Shown: positions 8,134 to 16,434, counted from the first letter of the stretch. The stretch: DNA of 64,000 nt from an uncultured Endomicrobiia bacterium (GCA_938040055.1 CALHWY010000013.1:186001-250000), one strand, 5' to 3'. Translations and numbers: made by a program. Notes: generated from the letters alone by a model not told the origin.

Positions 8134-9649
8134 AATTGTTTTTCTTTTTAAAGTCCGTTATCTGTTCTCTTATTTTTTCTTTCAGTTCGTCTCCGATTTT
8201 TGCGCCCGAAGAAAGTTTTTCAACCGTATCGGGATGGTTTTTCTTTATATATTCTATCATCGCGTTTTCGACTTCCCTGATGCCGTCGGTTTCTATATCG
8301 TCGTAAAGTCCGCTGGTAACCGCAAAAATCGAAAGTATCTCCGATATTTCATCGTAAGGATTGTACTGGGGCTGCTTCAGAATTTCGGTGATTCTTCTTC
8401 CCCTTTCAAGCCTTTTCAAAGTATCCTCGTCAAGATCGCTTCCGAACTGCGCGAAGGACTGAAGCTCCCTGAACTGCGAAAGTTCAAGCCTTACCGGACC
8501 GGCAAGCTGTTTCATAGGCTTGGTCTGCGCCGCGCCGCCTACGCGGGAAACGGAAAGTCCCACATTGATGGCGGGGCGGATGCCGGCATTAAACAAGTCG
8601 GATTCCAGATATATCTGCCCGTCCGTAATGGAAATTACATTTGTCGGAATATAAGCCGACACGTCATTTCCCTGCGTCTCTATTATCGGAAGAGCCGTAA
8701 GAGTTCCCCCGCCTTTTTCGTCGGACATTCTGGACGCCCTCTCAAGAAGCCTTGAATGCAGATAAAAAATATCTCCAGGATAAGCCTCGCGGCCGGCAGG
8801 CCTTTTTATTAAAAGAGAAATCTGCCTGTATGCCCACGCATGCTTTGTCAAATCGTCATAAACGACCAATACGTCTTCGCCTTTATCCATAAAATATTCG
8901 CCTATGGCGCATGCCGCCAAAGGCGCGATATACTGCATGGAAGCCGGATCCGAAGCGGTCGCCGCCACGACAATCGTATAATCCATGGCGCCCTCTTCTT
9001 TAAGTCTGGCGGTTATGGACGCAAGATTCGATTTTTTTTGACCTATGGAGCAGTAAATGCAAATAACTTTTTTAAGCCCCAAATCAAGCCTTTTCTGGTT
9101 TATTATGGCGTCAACGGCGATAGCCGTTTTCCCGGTGCCTCTGTCTCCGATAATAAGCTCTCTCTGCCCTCTTCCTATCGGCGTCATAGAATCTACGGCT
9201 TTAATGCCCGTTTTCAACGGTCTGTCAACGGAAGCCCTTTCTATAATTCCCGGGGCGATTTTTTCCATGGGATATTTTACCGCGGCTTCATGCTTAAGTT
9301 CTATGCCGTCAATAGGCTGTCCCGCGGCATTGACTACTCTGCCTATAAGCTTTTGCGAAACGTCTACGCTCAAAATATTTCCGGAAGCTTTGACTTTCAT
9401 GCCTCTTACGACATGCCCCGAATTCGTAAGCATGACTATCGATACGTAATCTTCGTCGATATTTAACACGAATCCGAGAGAACCGTCTTCAAATGAAACT
9501 TCTTCATAATATCCGACATTCGAAAGTCCTGAAGCTTTTACTATTTCATCGCCGATACTCTCGACGATTCCGAAATTGACCAATTCCGGGTTAATGTCTT
9601 TTGAATAAAGTTCTTTTTCAATTTTTTTTATTATTTCTTCGGGTTTCAT
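8108..9649 (-). CDS. atpA: ATP synthase alpha subunit
   Basis: Non-catalytic nucleotide-binding subunit of F1, 513 residues, full length. Walker A is GDRGTGKTAI, followed by the alpha-specific IYCSIGQKKS, VVYDDLTKHAWAYR and PAINVGLSVSRVGGAAQ. ATGA overlap with atpH at the start, 26-base overlap with atpG at the end. Confidence 0.98.
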   Translation of the reverse strand: MKPEEIIKKIEKELYSKDINPELVNFGIVESIGDEIVKASGLSNVGYYEEVSFEDGSLGFVLNIDEDYVSIVMLTNSGHVVRGMKVKASGNILSVDVSQKLIGRVVNAAGQPIDGIELKHEAAVKYPMEKIAPGIIERASVDRPLKTGIKAVDSMTPIGRGQRELIIGDRGTGKTAIAVDAIINQKRLDLGLKKVICIYCSIGQKKSNLASITARLKEEGAMDYTIVVAATASDPASMQYIAPLAACAIGEYFMDKGEDVLVVYDDLTKHAWAYRQISLLIKRPAGREAYPGDIFYLHSRLLERASRMSDEKGGGTLTALPIIETQGNDVSAYIPTNVISITDGQIYLESDLFNAGIRPAINVGLSVSRVGGAAQTKPMKQLAGPVRLELSQFRELQSFAQFGSDLDEDTLKRLERGRRITEILKQPQYNPYDEISEILSIFAVTSGLYDDIETDGIREVENAMIEYIKKNHPDTVEKLSSGAKIGDELKEKIREQITDFKKKNNYGSQSPTA

Positions 9650-9999
9650 AAGCTCTCTCTTATACCGTTTAATATTCTTTTAACTATTCCTGAAACGCTG
9701 TAATCCAGAATAAAATCCCCGTATTCAAGCTTCAGCCCGGCTCCAAGTCCGTCATCCCGCCTGAATTCAACGCTTTTTCCGGGGAAAAGCGAAATTATTC
9801 TTTTTTCTTCTTCGCCGCCGATATTTCCGGCGAAACTCGCCGTAACTTTTCCCTCTTTGAGTTTGCGTTTAAACAGCTTAAGAAACAGCTTTAAATCTTT
9901 CCGGGAAAGATTATTAAGCATCCACTTTATGCCGCCGTCTGAAATTCCGCCGCTTTCCGCAACGGAATGAGCGAGTTCTTCAATCCGGGTTCTTTTCAT
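9646..9999 (-). CDS. atpH: ATP synthase delta subunit, N-terminally shortened
   Basis: Delta (OSCP-like) joins the peripheral stalk to F1. Normal bacterial delta is about 175-180 residues; this one has 117. The C-terminal part is recognisable (KVTASFAGNIGGEEEKRIISL, then GLGAGLKLEYGDFILDYSVSGIVKRIL, matching the family's D-x-L-x-GG-x-x-x-x-GD-x-x-x-D-x-S). Only ~50 residues precede it, so most of the six-helix N-terminal domain that contacts alpha is missing. Position between atpF (20-base overlap) and atpA (ATGA overlap) leaves no room for a longer gene, so this is a real short form and not a frameshift in this window. Confidence 0.85.
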   Translation of the reverse strand: MKRTRIEELAHSVAESGGISDGGIKWMLNNLSRKDLKLFLKLFKRKLKEGKVTASFAGNIGGEEEKRIISLFPGKSVEFRRDDGLGAGLKLEYGDFILDYSVSGIVKRILNGIRESL

Positions 10000-10501
10000 A
10001 TCCGCCTTTTTCTATTTTATCAAGCGCTCTGGCCAAAATTTTATTTTTCTCCTCGTCGGTAAACAGTCCGGAAAAAACATGACCTATTACTTTTTCGGAA
10101 ATATCCACGGACATTTTCCCTAATTGCCTGTTCATATTCTCAAATTCCATCGCGGCCCTCTGTTTAGCGTCTTCCACAATCTGCTCCGAACGGTTTTTGG
10201 CGTCCTGCGTCATCTTCGCTTTTGTTTCTTCCAGCAAAACCCTGACGGAAGCCGTTAAAGCGTCCGCGTCGCTTTTGGCGGAAGCAAGAATTTTCCTTCT
10301 CTCCTCTCCGGCATTCGCCAAAGCGGTTTTTGCGTTTTCGGCATCCATTAATCCCTGTTCTATTTTGTTTTTTCTTTCGGCAAGCATTTTTTGCAGCGGT
10401 TTGTACAAGATTTTCTTAAGTATGAACACTACAATAAGAAAATTCACAAGCTGCGCAAGAAAAACTTTTCCTTCCAAACCCAATGAAGCAAGTATTTCCA
10501 T
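9980..10501 (-). CDS. atpF: ATP synthase b subunit
   Basis: Peripheral stalk subunit of F0, 173 residues. One N-terminal membrane helix (VFLAQLVNFLIVVFILKKILYKPL) is followed by a long charged helix (ERKNKIEQGLMDAENAKTAL onward), the standard b architecture. Located 12 bases after atpE and overlapping atpH. Confidence 0.96.
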   Translation of the reverse strand: MEILASLGLEGKVFLAQLVNFLIVVFILKKILYKPLQKMLAERKNKIEQGLMDAENAKTALANAGEERRKILASAKSDADALTASVRVLLEETKAKMTQDAKNRSEQIVEDAKQRAAMEFENMNRQLGKMSVDISEKVIGHVFSGLFTDEEKNKILARALDKIEKGGYEKNPD

Positions 10502-10513
10502 TTTTTTCTCTTT

Positions 10514-10723
10514 TTACTTCATAATAAACGCGCATAAAAGCGAATAAATAGCGATAGCTTCGGCAAAAGCCATGCCGAGAAGCATATTTATCATTATCTT
10601 GCCGGAAGCTTCGGGATTGCGGCCTATGGCTTCAACCGCTTTGGCTCCGATATAGCCTATGCCCAGCGCCGGCCCGAAACCGCCTATTGCAACAATAAGT
10701 CCGCCTGCAAGTGTAAAAGTCAT
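10514..10723 (-). CDS. atpE: ATP synthase c subunit
   Basis: Rotor-ring proteolipid, 69 residues, two membrane helices joined by the polar loop GRNPEAS. The ion-binding carboxylate is the Glu in GMAFAEAIAIYSLL. The residue after it is Ala, not the Ser/Thr of Na+-binding rings, and helix 1 lacks the glutamine used for Na+. I therefore predict a proton-coupled ring; this is inference from the known Na+ motif. Confidence 0.96.
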   Translation of the reverse strand: MTFTLAGGLIVAIGGFGPALGIGYIGAKAVEAIGRNPEASGKIMINMLLGMAFAEAIAIYSLLCAFIMK

Positions 10724-10741
10724 TTTACGTCTCCTTTTAAT

Positions 10742-11470
10742 TTAATGTGATGATTTATCCGTAAACATACTCATAAAAGACATAGTTAAAACGGCAAAAA
10801 CCATAGCCTGAATAACCGCTATGAGCACTTCTAAAAGAATAAAAGGCACGGGCAGTCCTACCGGAAACATTGAATACATGGTGCTTATGACGACTTCTCC
10901 CGAATATATATTTCCGAAAAGACGGAAAGAGAACGAAATAAGTTTCGTTATCTCATTCATAAACTCCAGAACTCCGACAAAAAGCATTATGGGAAACATC
11001 GTAAACGAAAGGAATCTGCCTATATAAGATTTTATTCCGCTGTATTTTATGCTGAAAAAATGCGTTGCGGCTACAGAGGTTACCGCAAGAGCAAGCGTCA
11101 GGTTAAGATCGCTGGCCGCGCCTCTGAGCAAAGGCGCCCCGTGACCGCCGCTTCCAGCACCTGAAAATCTTACGGATTCAAAACCCGGAAAAAGAGCCGT
11201 GAGATTTGAAACGGCGATAAATAAAAATATAGACAATACCCACGGGTGTATATATGAGGCCCGGCTTCCCGCGTTTCCGGCCGTCATATCATAAAAATAT
11301 TCCGACACCGCCTCAAAAGCATTCTGTAATTTTCCGGGTTTTAATGACAGAAACTTTTTTACCGAAAAAGCGAAAACGACGATAATAATGTCGGTTATGA
11401 AAGTAGCCAAAACCGTATTGGTGACGGGAAAACCCGCTATGGTAAACAGTACGTCCGGAGTTATGCTCAT
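10742..11470 (-). CDS. atpB: ATP synthase a subunit
   Basis: Stator channel subunit of F0, 242 residues with five to six membrane helices. The essential Arg is in ISFSFRLFGNIYSGE. The C-terminal helix (VLIAVIQAMVFAVLTMSFMSMF) is typical. The ATG shares its A with the TAA stop of the upstream O-antigen-ligase-like gene (TAATG), a strong sign of coupled translation. Confidence 0.97.
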   Translation of the reverse strand: MSITPDVLFTIAGFPVTNTVLATFITDIIIVVFAFSVKKFLSLKPGKLQNAFEAVSEYFYDMTAGNAGSRASYIHPWVLSIFLFIAVSNLTALFPGFESVRFSGAGSGGHGAPLLRGAASDLNLTLALAVTSVAATHFFSIKYSGIKSYIGRFLSFTMFPIMLFVGVLEFMNEITKLISFSFRLFGNIYSGEVVISTMYSMFPVGLPVPFILLEVLIAVIQAMVFAVLTMSFMSMFTDKSSH

Positions 11471-13725
11471 TATTTCGTTCTCTTTATCAATCCTAAAGGC
11501 TCAAGAAACCTTACAGCATCCTCGTCTTCAGGATATTTTCTGAAAACTTCCAGCCAGGCCTGCTTTACTTTCTCGCTATCTCCGAGTTTGGCATATGCGT
11601 TAGTAATGTTTTTGAGCGCGTTTATATTATTAGGAAACAGTTCCAGAGCTTTCTTATAAGCGTTCATGGCTTCATCGGTTTTGCCGTCTAAAAGATAGAG
11701 ATTTCCCAGATTCGCATAGGTTTCCGAATAGTCGTAATATCTGCGTTTTTCCCAGTTTTCAACCCAGAAATTATGGGGTTTTTCATTTAATTTAGCGGGA
11801 TATTCAAGATGGCTTTTGAGCACTTTTTCCGCCATCCGGCGGTTTCCCGTCTTAGTGTATATTTCGGCAAGCTGATAATAAGCCAGAGGAAAAATAGGGT
11901 CTATAGTAATGTATTCATTGAAGTATTTTATCGCAAATTCATAGTTTTTCCCGGCGGAAATTTCGGCCTCTTTCGCTTTCCCGAAATCCTTTTGGCTTAT
12001 GTAACGGTCTCTCAGTTCTATAGCGTCAATAAAACTTTTCTGGTACATTGAACCCGCCATAAACTTTGACTGGACATAGTTCGGGGCAAGCTTCCATAAT
12101 TGCTTAAACGACTTTTCCGCCAGTCCCGGATCGCCGGCTTTCCATCTGTCCAAATGCACATTAGCCTGGAAATATATCGACATAGGGAAAGAAGGATTTA
12201 ACCGATTTATCAGGTCATAATTTCTCAAAGCCTTATCCCAGTCGCCTTGTTTTGAAAGCTGTATGGCCTGGGAATGAAGATAATCCGCTTTAAAATATCC
12301 CGCGAAATATTTCACGGAAAGAACCGTTAAAACCACTACGGCCGCCTGAAGGACAATTTTGACGGGAAACAATATCCTGCTTTTGGAAATCTTATTTCCG
12401 TTATGCTTCTCCGTATTCTTGGAAGAATTGGCGCATATCGAAAGCGTAAGCCCTATAAGCAGCCACAGCATTACCCCGGAGGAAACGAATCTCAATGAAA
12501 CGCATACCGTATCATGCGCCAACTGCGCCGAAAAAGCCGATAATACGCCCAGTTGTATATAAGGCATCGGGCTGTCCCTGCTTCCTTTGCCAGAGTGAAA
12601 AAATTCTATATTTTTATATCCCGCGATAAAAACAAAACAAATGAGAAAAAGAAATAATGTTATCCCGACAATACCTTCGTCAAACCATACTTCAAGATAT
12701 TCATTTTCAGGATGGTCGCTTTCAGTATTGTGTTTCCCCTCTATGAAAAAAATCTGAGGTCTTCTCCACGACGGATATGTAAGATAAAAAGATCCTATGC
12801 CCGTGCCTAAAACCGGATTTGTATTTATCATTTCCCAGGTAGAAAGCCATGTAAAAAGCCTGAAAGAAACGCTGTCGGTTCTTTTTTTTGCCTGGGCGAT
12901 TATGCCGAAAAAAGCAATGCACGTTATCAAGGTTATCATTATCCCGCCGGAAATAAGCATTTTTTTAGTCAGTTTTTCTTTAAAAAAAGTTATTAAGTAA
13001 ATTACCGTAAAAACAAATATTCCGGCGGCAAAACCCAGCCACGTGCCCTTTGAAACGGTAAACATCGCGCAAACGGCGATCAAAATCCAAAGAAACATCA
13101 GATAAAAGTTCCTTTTATGCATATACAGGCCCAAAATTATAGGGTTCATAACTATCAAAAAATCGCCGAAAAAATTCGGATTGCCGAAAGTGGAAAAAAT
13201 TCTGTTGCCGAAAGCCTGCCTCCATAAAAAAGGATCAAGCCCGGAATCCGGCGGGGGAGGAAATAAATAATAATCAAGCAACTGTATTATTCCGTATATG
13301 CATGCCGCGTAAGCCGCGGCTATAAGCCAGTTCAGTATAAATAAAATCTTTTTTTCGTCGTTAAACTCAAAAACTATGATTACCGCAAAAAAACAATAAA
13401 TAAACCTTTTGACAAACTCGTTTAACCCCGAATAAGGGAAAGGAGAAAATAAAAAAGAAATGAAGCCGGAAAGAAGAAAGGCAAGCACGGGAAGAAGAAA
13501 AATAAATTTTTTCTTGAAAACGCCGAAATCGGACAATTCCATTTTGGCAACCAGCCACATCCCTATTAAAAAAAGTCCGCCGACATGCAAAAGCGTTATT
13601 TTTATCTGTGCGGAATCATAAGTTTGCAAATAAAAGCTTAGCGCTATTAAAAAATACAGAACCGCAATACCGTAGAATACAATCTTTGTTAATGTCTTCT
13701 CTACAAAAGAGGAATATTCATGCAT
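11470..13725 (-). CDS. O-antigen ligase-like membrane protein with C-terminal TPR repeats
   Basis: A 751-residue protein. The first ~460 residues hold about a dozen membrane helices and the Wzy_C (O-antigen ligase/polymerase) signature: GTGIGSFYLTYPSW, then HPENEYLEVWFDEGIVG. After a last membrane segment near residue 460, the rest is helical TPR repeats (ALRNYDLINRLNPSFPMSIY, YANLGNLYLLDGKTDEAMNAYKKALELFPNN, ALKNITNAYAKLGD). Such WaaL/Wzy-TPR proteins are usually linked to glycan transfer or polymerisation at the periplasmic face. The inner ATG (13725), with AAAGG 9 bases upstream, is preferred to one seven codons earlier. It is the first gene of the atp operon and overlaps atpB by one base. 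A role in glycan assembly is inferred. Confidence 0.8.
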   Translation of the reverse strand: MHEYSSFVEKTLTKIVFYGIAVLYFLIALSFYLQTYDSAQIKITLLHVGGLFLIGMWLVAKMELSDFGVFKKKFIFLLPVLAFLLSGFISFLFSPFPYSGLNEFVKRFIYCFFAVIIVFEFNDEKKILFILNWLIAAAYAACIYGIIQLLDYYLFPPPPDSGLDPFLWRQAFGNRIFSTFGNPNFFGDFLIVMNPIILGLYMHKRNFYLMFLWILIAVCAMFTVSKGTWLGFAAGIFVFTVIYLITFFKEKLTKKMLISGGIMITLITCIAFFGIIAQAKKRTDSVSFRLFTWLSTWEMINTNPVLGTGIGSFYLTYPSWRRPQIFFIEGKHNTESDHPENEYLEVWFDEGIVGITLFLFLICFVFIAGYKNIEFFHSGKGSRDSPMPYIQLGVLSAFSAQLAHDTVCVSLRFVSSGVMLWLLIGLTLSICANSSKNTEKHNGNKISKSRILFPVKIVLQAAVVVLTVLSVKYFAGYFKADYLHSQAIQLSKQGDWDKALRNYDLINRLNPSFPMSIYFQANVHLDRWKAGDPGLAEKSFKQLWKLAPNYVQSKFMAGSMYQKSFIDAIELRDRYISQKDFGKAKEAEISAGKNYEFAIKYFNEYITIDPIFPLAYYQLAEIYTKTGNRRMAEKVLKSHLEYPAKLNEKPHNFWVENWEKRRYYDYSETYANLGNLYLLDGKTDEAMNAYKKALELFPNNINALKNITNAYAKLGDSEKVKQAWLEVFRKYPEDEDAVRFLEPLGLIKRTK

Positions 13726-13824
13726 TCGCTTTACCTTTAGCCGCAACTGAAAATTACGATTATATTATTGTCGCCTGTTATTTTATTGGCCTGAAACTAT
13801 AAACTTTTATAAAATTATAAGTAG

Positions 13825-13853
13825 ATTATACTTATTCAAAAAGCTTTAGTCAA
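13825..13853 (-). promoter_or_regulatory. Sigma-70 promoter of the ligase-atp operon
   Basis: TTGACT (13853-13848) and TATAAT (13830-13825) are separated by 17 bases. The element is almost identical to the tRNA-Thr promoter at 14182-14210, including much of the spacer (both start TTGACTAAAG and end AAGTATAATCT). Transcription would start ~95 bases before the ligase gene and probably covers the whole atp cluster. Confidence 0.8.
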
Positions 13854-14030
13854 ATTATACATTTTTATTCATTTTATAAGTTGTTTTTGCGTTTATAATT
13901 CAATATTTTTAAACCTTTTAAAAAACGGTTTTCATTTAAAATACGATATGAGCAAAAAACTAATTTCCTGATTATGCGCGGGTTTATAATATTATATTCA
14001 AATGCTATGATCTGAAACGGTTTTTGATAA

Positions 14031-14076
14031 AAAAACAGGCGGCAAAGAAAACCCGAGCACTTTGCCGCCTGTTTTT
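14031..14076 (-). terminator. Intrinsic terminator of tRNA-Thr
   Basis: A perfect 17-bp stem (14031-14047 with 14060-14076, core AGGCGGCAAAG) and a 12-base loop; on the minus strand the stem runs out into a T tract. It begins 15 bases after the tRNA-Thr 3' end. Confidence 0.85.
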
Positions 14077-14090
14077 ATTTTTCTTGAAAA

Positions 14091-14163
14091 AGCCGATGAG
14101 AGGACTTGAACCTCCGACCCATTGCTTACGAAGCAATTGCTCTACCAGCTGAGCTACATCGGC
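14091..14163 (-). tRNA. tRNA-Thr (anticodon CGU)
   Basis: 73-base cloverleaf. Acceptor GCCGATG pairs with CATCGGC, the anticodon stem ATTGC/GCAAT holds the loop TTCGTAA with anticodon CGT (decodes ACG), and the T arm is GGAGGTTCAAGTCCTC. CCA is not encoded. It has its own promoter and terminator. Confidence 0.96.
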
Positions 14164-14181
14164 AAAAAACAAATTTTTAAG

Positions 14182-14210
14182 ATTATACTTTTTCAGAATA
14201 CTTTAGTCAA
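14182..14210 (-). promoter_or_regulatory. Sigma-70 promoter of tRNA-Thr
   Basis: TTGACT (14210-14205), 17-base spacer, TATAAT (14187-14182). Start site expected ~12 bases before the mature tRNA 5' end. Confidence 0.85.
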
Positions 14211-14249
14211 ATAGAATTCCTTATAAAAACAAAAACAGGTTTGCAAGCC

Positions 14250-14286
14250 GAAAAAAAGTCTTGTTTAGTTTTTCTAAACAAGACTT
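14250..14286 (-). terminator. Intrinsic terminator after tRNA-Phe
   Basis: A perfect 13-bp stem (14256-14268 with 14274-14286, AAGTCTTGTTTAG) with a 5-base loop, followed on the minus strand by a run of seven T. It separates the DUF948-ytxH-tRNA-Phe transcript from tRNA-Thr. Confidence 0.88.
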
Positions 14287-14300
14287 AAAATTCATAAACA

Positions 14301-14373
14301 TGCCGAGGGGCAGAATCGAACTGCCGACACACGGTTTTTCAGACCGTTGCTCTACCGACTGAGCTACCTCGGC
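14301..14373 (-). tRNA. tRNA-Phe (anticodon GAA)
   Basis: 73-base cloverleaf: acceptor GCCGAGG/CCTCGGC with discriminator A, anticodon stem ACGGT/ACCGT, loop CTGAAAA with anticodon GAA, T arm GGCAGTTCGATTCTGCC. CCA not encoded. It starts 8 bases after the ytxH-like gene with no promoter between, so it is probably processed from that mRNA. Confidence 0.96.
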
Positions 14374-14381
14374 GGTAAATA

Positions 14382-14669
14382 TCAATCTTCCTTTTTATAT
14401 TTGTCAAAAGCTTTTTTTCCGGCCTCAAAAGCTTCGCTTATCTTATCTTTTCCGGTCATAACTTTTTCTCTGCCTTCTTCATAAAGCTTGCGACCTGTTT
14501 CTCTCATATCATCGCCTAAGTCGCTTACGGTATCGGCAATGTCTTCGGTCATTCTTCTTATATTATATCTTGTTTCCCTTCCGGATCTGGGAGCATATAA
14601 AATACCAAGCGCCGCGCCGATTATTCCGCCCAAAATAAAAGCCGCTAAAGTATCTCTTTTATCACACAT
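14382..14669 (-). CDS. YtxH-like small membrane protein
   Basis: 95 residues. A glycine-rich membrane helix (LAAFILGGIIGAALGILYAPRSGRETR) is followed by a long charged amphipathic helix, the pattern of YtxH/GvpP-like proteins, whose role is poorly known (stress or envelope related). It overlaps the DUF948-like gene by 8 bases; these two families are frequently neighbours. Confidence 0.8.
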   Translation of the reverse strand: MCDKRDTLAAFILGGIIGAALGILYAPRSGRETRYNIRRMTEDIADTVSDLGDDMRETGRKLYEEGREKVMTGKDKISEAFEAGKKAFDKYKKED

Positions 14670-14961
14670 TTTTTTCCTCCTTGCATCCGCTTTTCTTTTT
14701 TCCGCTAAAAGCAGAGAAAAAATAATATACTGCCGCGCCCGCTGAAATTAAAGGCGAAGAAAATTTTTCCGTTATACCGGCAATCGTGCCCGAAACTTTG
14801 TTAAAGACCTCAAGATCTTTGTTTATTTTCGAAAAAGTTTCTTCCATTTCCTTTGCGGTCTTTTTCAGCTGTATGAGAGTAAAAATCAAATAAACGGCAA
14901 CCGCAATCAATGAAGCCGTTGCCAAAAACAGACATATTGTCATCCATATGTTAATGTTCAT
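14662..14961 (-). CDS. DUF948-like small membrane protein
   Basis: 99 residues: one N-terminal membrane helix (TICLFLATASLIAVAVYLIFTLIQL), a charged helix (KKTAKEMEETFSKINKDLEVFN), and a second hydrophobic stretch (LISAGAAVYYFFSAF). This fits the DUF948 family, often paired with YtxH. The expected transcription start is only a few bases before the ATG at 14961, so the mRNA may be leaderless; an internal ATG at 14943 has no ribosome-binding site either. Confidence 0.7.
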   Translation of the reverse strand: MNINIWMTICLFLATASLIAVAVYLIFTLIQLKKTAKEMEETFSKINKDLEVFNKVSGTIAGITEKFSSPLISAGAAVYYFFSAFSGKKKSGCKEEKNV

Positions 14962-14969
14962 AGAGCGCT

Positions 14970-14998
14970 ATTGTAACAAAAACTTTCGCGCATGTCAA
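14970..14998 (-). promoter_or_regulatory. Consensus sigma-70 promoter of DUF948-ytxH-tRNA-Phe
   Basis: TTGACA (14998-14993), exactly 17 bases, TACAAT (14975-14970). Only eight bases lie between the -10 box and the ATG. Confidence 0.85.
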
Positions 14999-15012
14999 AC
15001 AAAAAACCCGCT

Positions 15013-15651
15013 TTATTTTAAAAACGGACAGGTTTCCATTAAAGGGCATCCTTCATGGACAGGACGGCGCGCCTTGCAGTTTCTCCTTCCCAGAGTCTGT
15101 ATCAGCAAAGAAAAATTTTTCCAGTTTTTCCGGGGCACTATTTCCATAAGGTCGCGTTCTATCTTTACGGGATCCTCGTGTTTTGTGAGTTTAAGCAAAT
15201 TCGCAATTCTTATTACATGGGTGTCTACCGCAAGCCCTTCAAACTTTCCGAAAGCGCCGCCGAGAACTATATTGGCGGTCTTTCTTGCAACCCCGGGCAG
15301 CATTAAAAGTTTATCCATTTCGCCGGGAACCTTGCCGCCGTGTTTTTCCAGTATTATTTTGGCTGAGTTGATTATATTCTTCGCTTTATTCCTAAAAAAA
15401 CCGGTCGGGCGTATATCATTTTCGAATTCCGTTATGCCGGCAAAAGCATAATCATTAAGAGTTTTGTATTTTTTAAACAGCACGGATGTCACTTTATTGA
15501 CTCTTTCGTCCGTGCACTGCGCCGATAAAATGGTGGCGAATAAAAGTTCGTAAGGCTTTTTAAAATCAAGCGCGACGGCGACTTCTCCGTATTCATTTTC
15601 CAACAATTCTATTACTCGTAAAACATACTTTTTTTTGTCGGCAAGTTTCAT
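15013..15651 (-). CDS. nth: Endonuclease III
   Basis: DNA glycosylase/AP lyase for oxidised pyrimidines, 212 residues. The helix-hairpin-helix LPGVARKTANIV carries the catalytic Lys124 and VDTHV the catalytic Asp143. The C-terminal iron-sulfur motif is normally C-x6-C-x2-C-x5-C; here it reads C192-x6-H199-x2-C202-x5-C208, so the second cysteine is a histidine. It overlaps suhB as ATGA. Confidence 0.96.
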   Translation of the reverse strand: MKLADKKKYVLRVIELLENEYGEVAVALDFKKPYELLFATILSAQCTDERVNKVTSVLFKKYKTLNDYAFAGITEFENDIRPTGFFRNKAKNIINSAKIILEKHGGKVPGEMDKLLMLPGVARKTANIVLGGAFGKFEGLAVDTHVIRIANLLKLTKHEDPVKIERDLMEIVPRKNWKNFSLLIQTLGRRNCKARRPVHEGCPLMETCPFLK

Positions 15652-16424
15652 CTGAGAATTTCCATAACTTTTTTATGCATGCCCGTACTGTTTGACGCCA
15701 GCATGGTATCGGCAAAAATAAAATCTTTATTTCCTTTGTAATCCGACACTATGCCGCCGGCCTCTTTAACAAGAAGCGCCCCCGCGGCAATATCCCAGGG
15801 CTTCAGCCCTTCTTCCCAGAAAAAATCGAATCTCGCGCAGGCGACATATGCCAGATCAAGCGCAGCGGAGCCCAAACGCCTCATCCCCTGCGTCTTCATC
15901 ATAATATTGAAAAAGTTTTTCATCACCCTGCCGTTTTTTTCCCTTACATAATAAGGAAAACCCGTCACGGGCAAAGCTCTTATAAGATCTTTTACCGCGG
16001 AAACTTTAATCTTTTTGCCGTTTAAAAAAGAGCCTTTTCCTTTCTCGGCAAAAAAAATTTCTTTAAGAACCGGCGCATAAACGACTCCGGCGACTATCTC
16101 TTTTTTGCATTTTAACGCTACGGAAACGCAAAAGGCGGGCACCCCGTGGACAAAGTTCACCGTGCCGTCCAGAGGGTCTATTATCCAGCAGAACTCCTTG
16201 CCCATTTCATTAACGCCGTCTTCTTCCGCAAGAATTCCGTGCCGGGGAAAAGCCTTTTTAATAACTTTTATTACGGCTTTCTGAGACTCTCTGTCAGCCT
16301 GAGAAACCGGGTCGGTTTCCCCCTTATATTCAATATTAAGCTTTTTATTATAATAGCGCATCAGCGTCTTAGCACCCGCTTGGGCAGCCTTAAGAGCGGT
16401 CTCGCCGTATTTTGAAAATCTCAT
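15648..16424 (-). CDS. suhB: Inositol monophosphatase family protein
   Basis: Mg-dependent phosphatase of the IMPase/SuhB fold, 258 residues. Metal ligands are visible as EED at 67-69, the IIDPLDGTVNF motif at 81-91 and WDIAAGALLVKEAGG near 210. Substrate could be inositol phosphate or another sugar phosphate; the subfamily cannot be settled from sequence alone. It lies between the lipoprotein gene (10-base gap) and nth. Confidence 0.93.
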   Translation of the reverse strand: MRFSKYGETALKAAQAGAKTLMRYYNKKLNIEYKGETDPVSQADRESQKAVIKVIKKAFPRHGILAEEDGVNEMGKEFCWIIDPLDGTVNFVHGVPAFCVSVALKCKKEIVAGVVYAPVLKEIFFAEKGKGSFLNGKKIKVSAVKDLIRALPVTGFPYYVREKNGRVMKNFFNIMMKTQGMRRLGSAALDLAYVACARFDFFWEEGLKPWDIAAGALLVKEAGGIVSDYKGNKDFIFADTMLASNSTGMHKKVMEILR

Positions 16425-16434
16425 TTCATCCCCG

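Larger units (their letters stand above)
13726..14090. other. Intergenic region upstream of the ligase-atp operon
   Basis: No gene seen. It holds the operon promoter (13825-13853) and the tRNA-Thr terminator (14031-14076). The ~180 bases between them are very AT-rich and show nothing I can name. Confidence 0.7.

Noticed and set aside
8234..9466. Long plus-strand frames opposite atpA
   Set aside because: They are antisense shadows of a highly conserved gene.
9646..9999. Idea that atpH is a frameshifted pseudogene
   Set aside because: Both neighbours overlap it tightly and are intact, leaving no room for the missing part.
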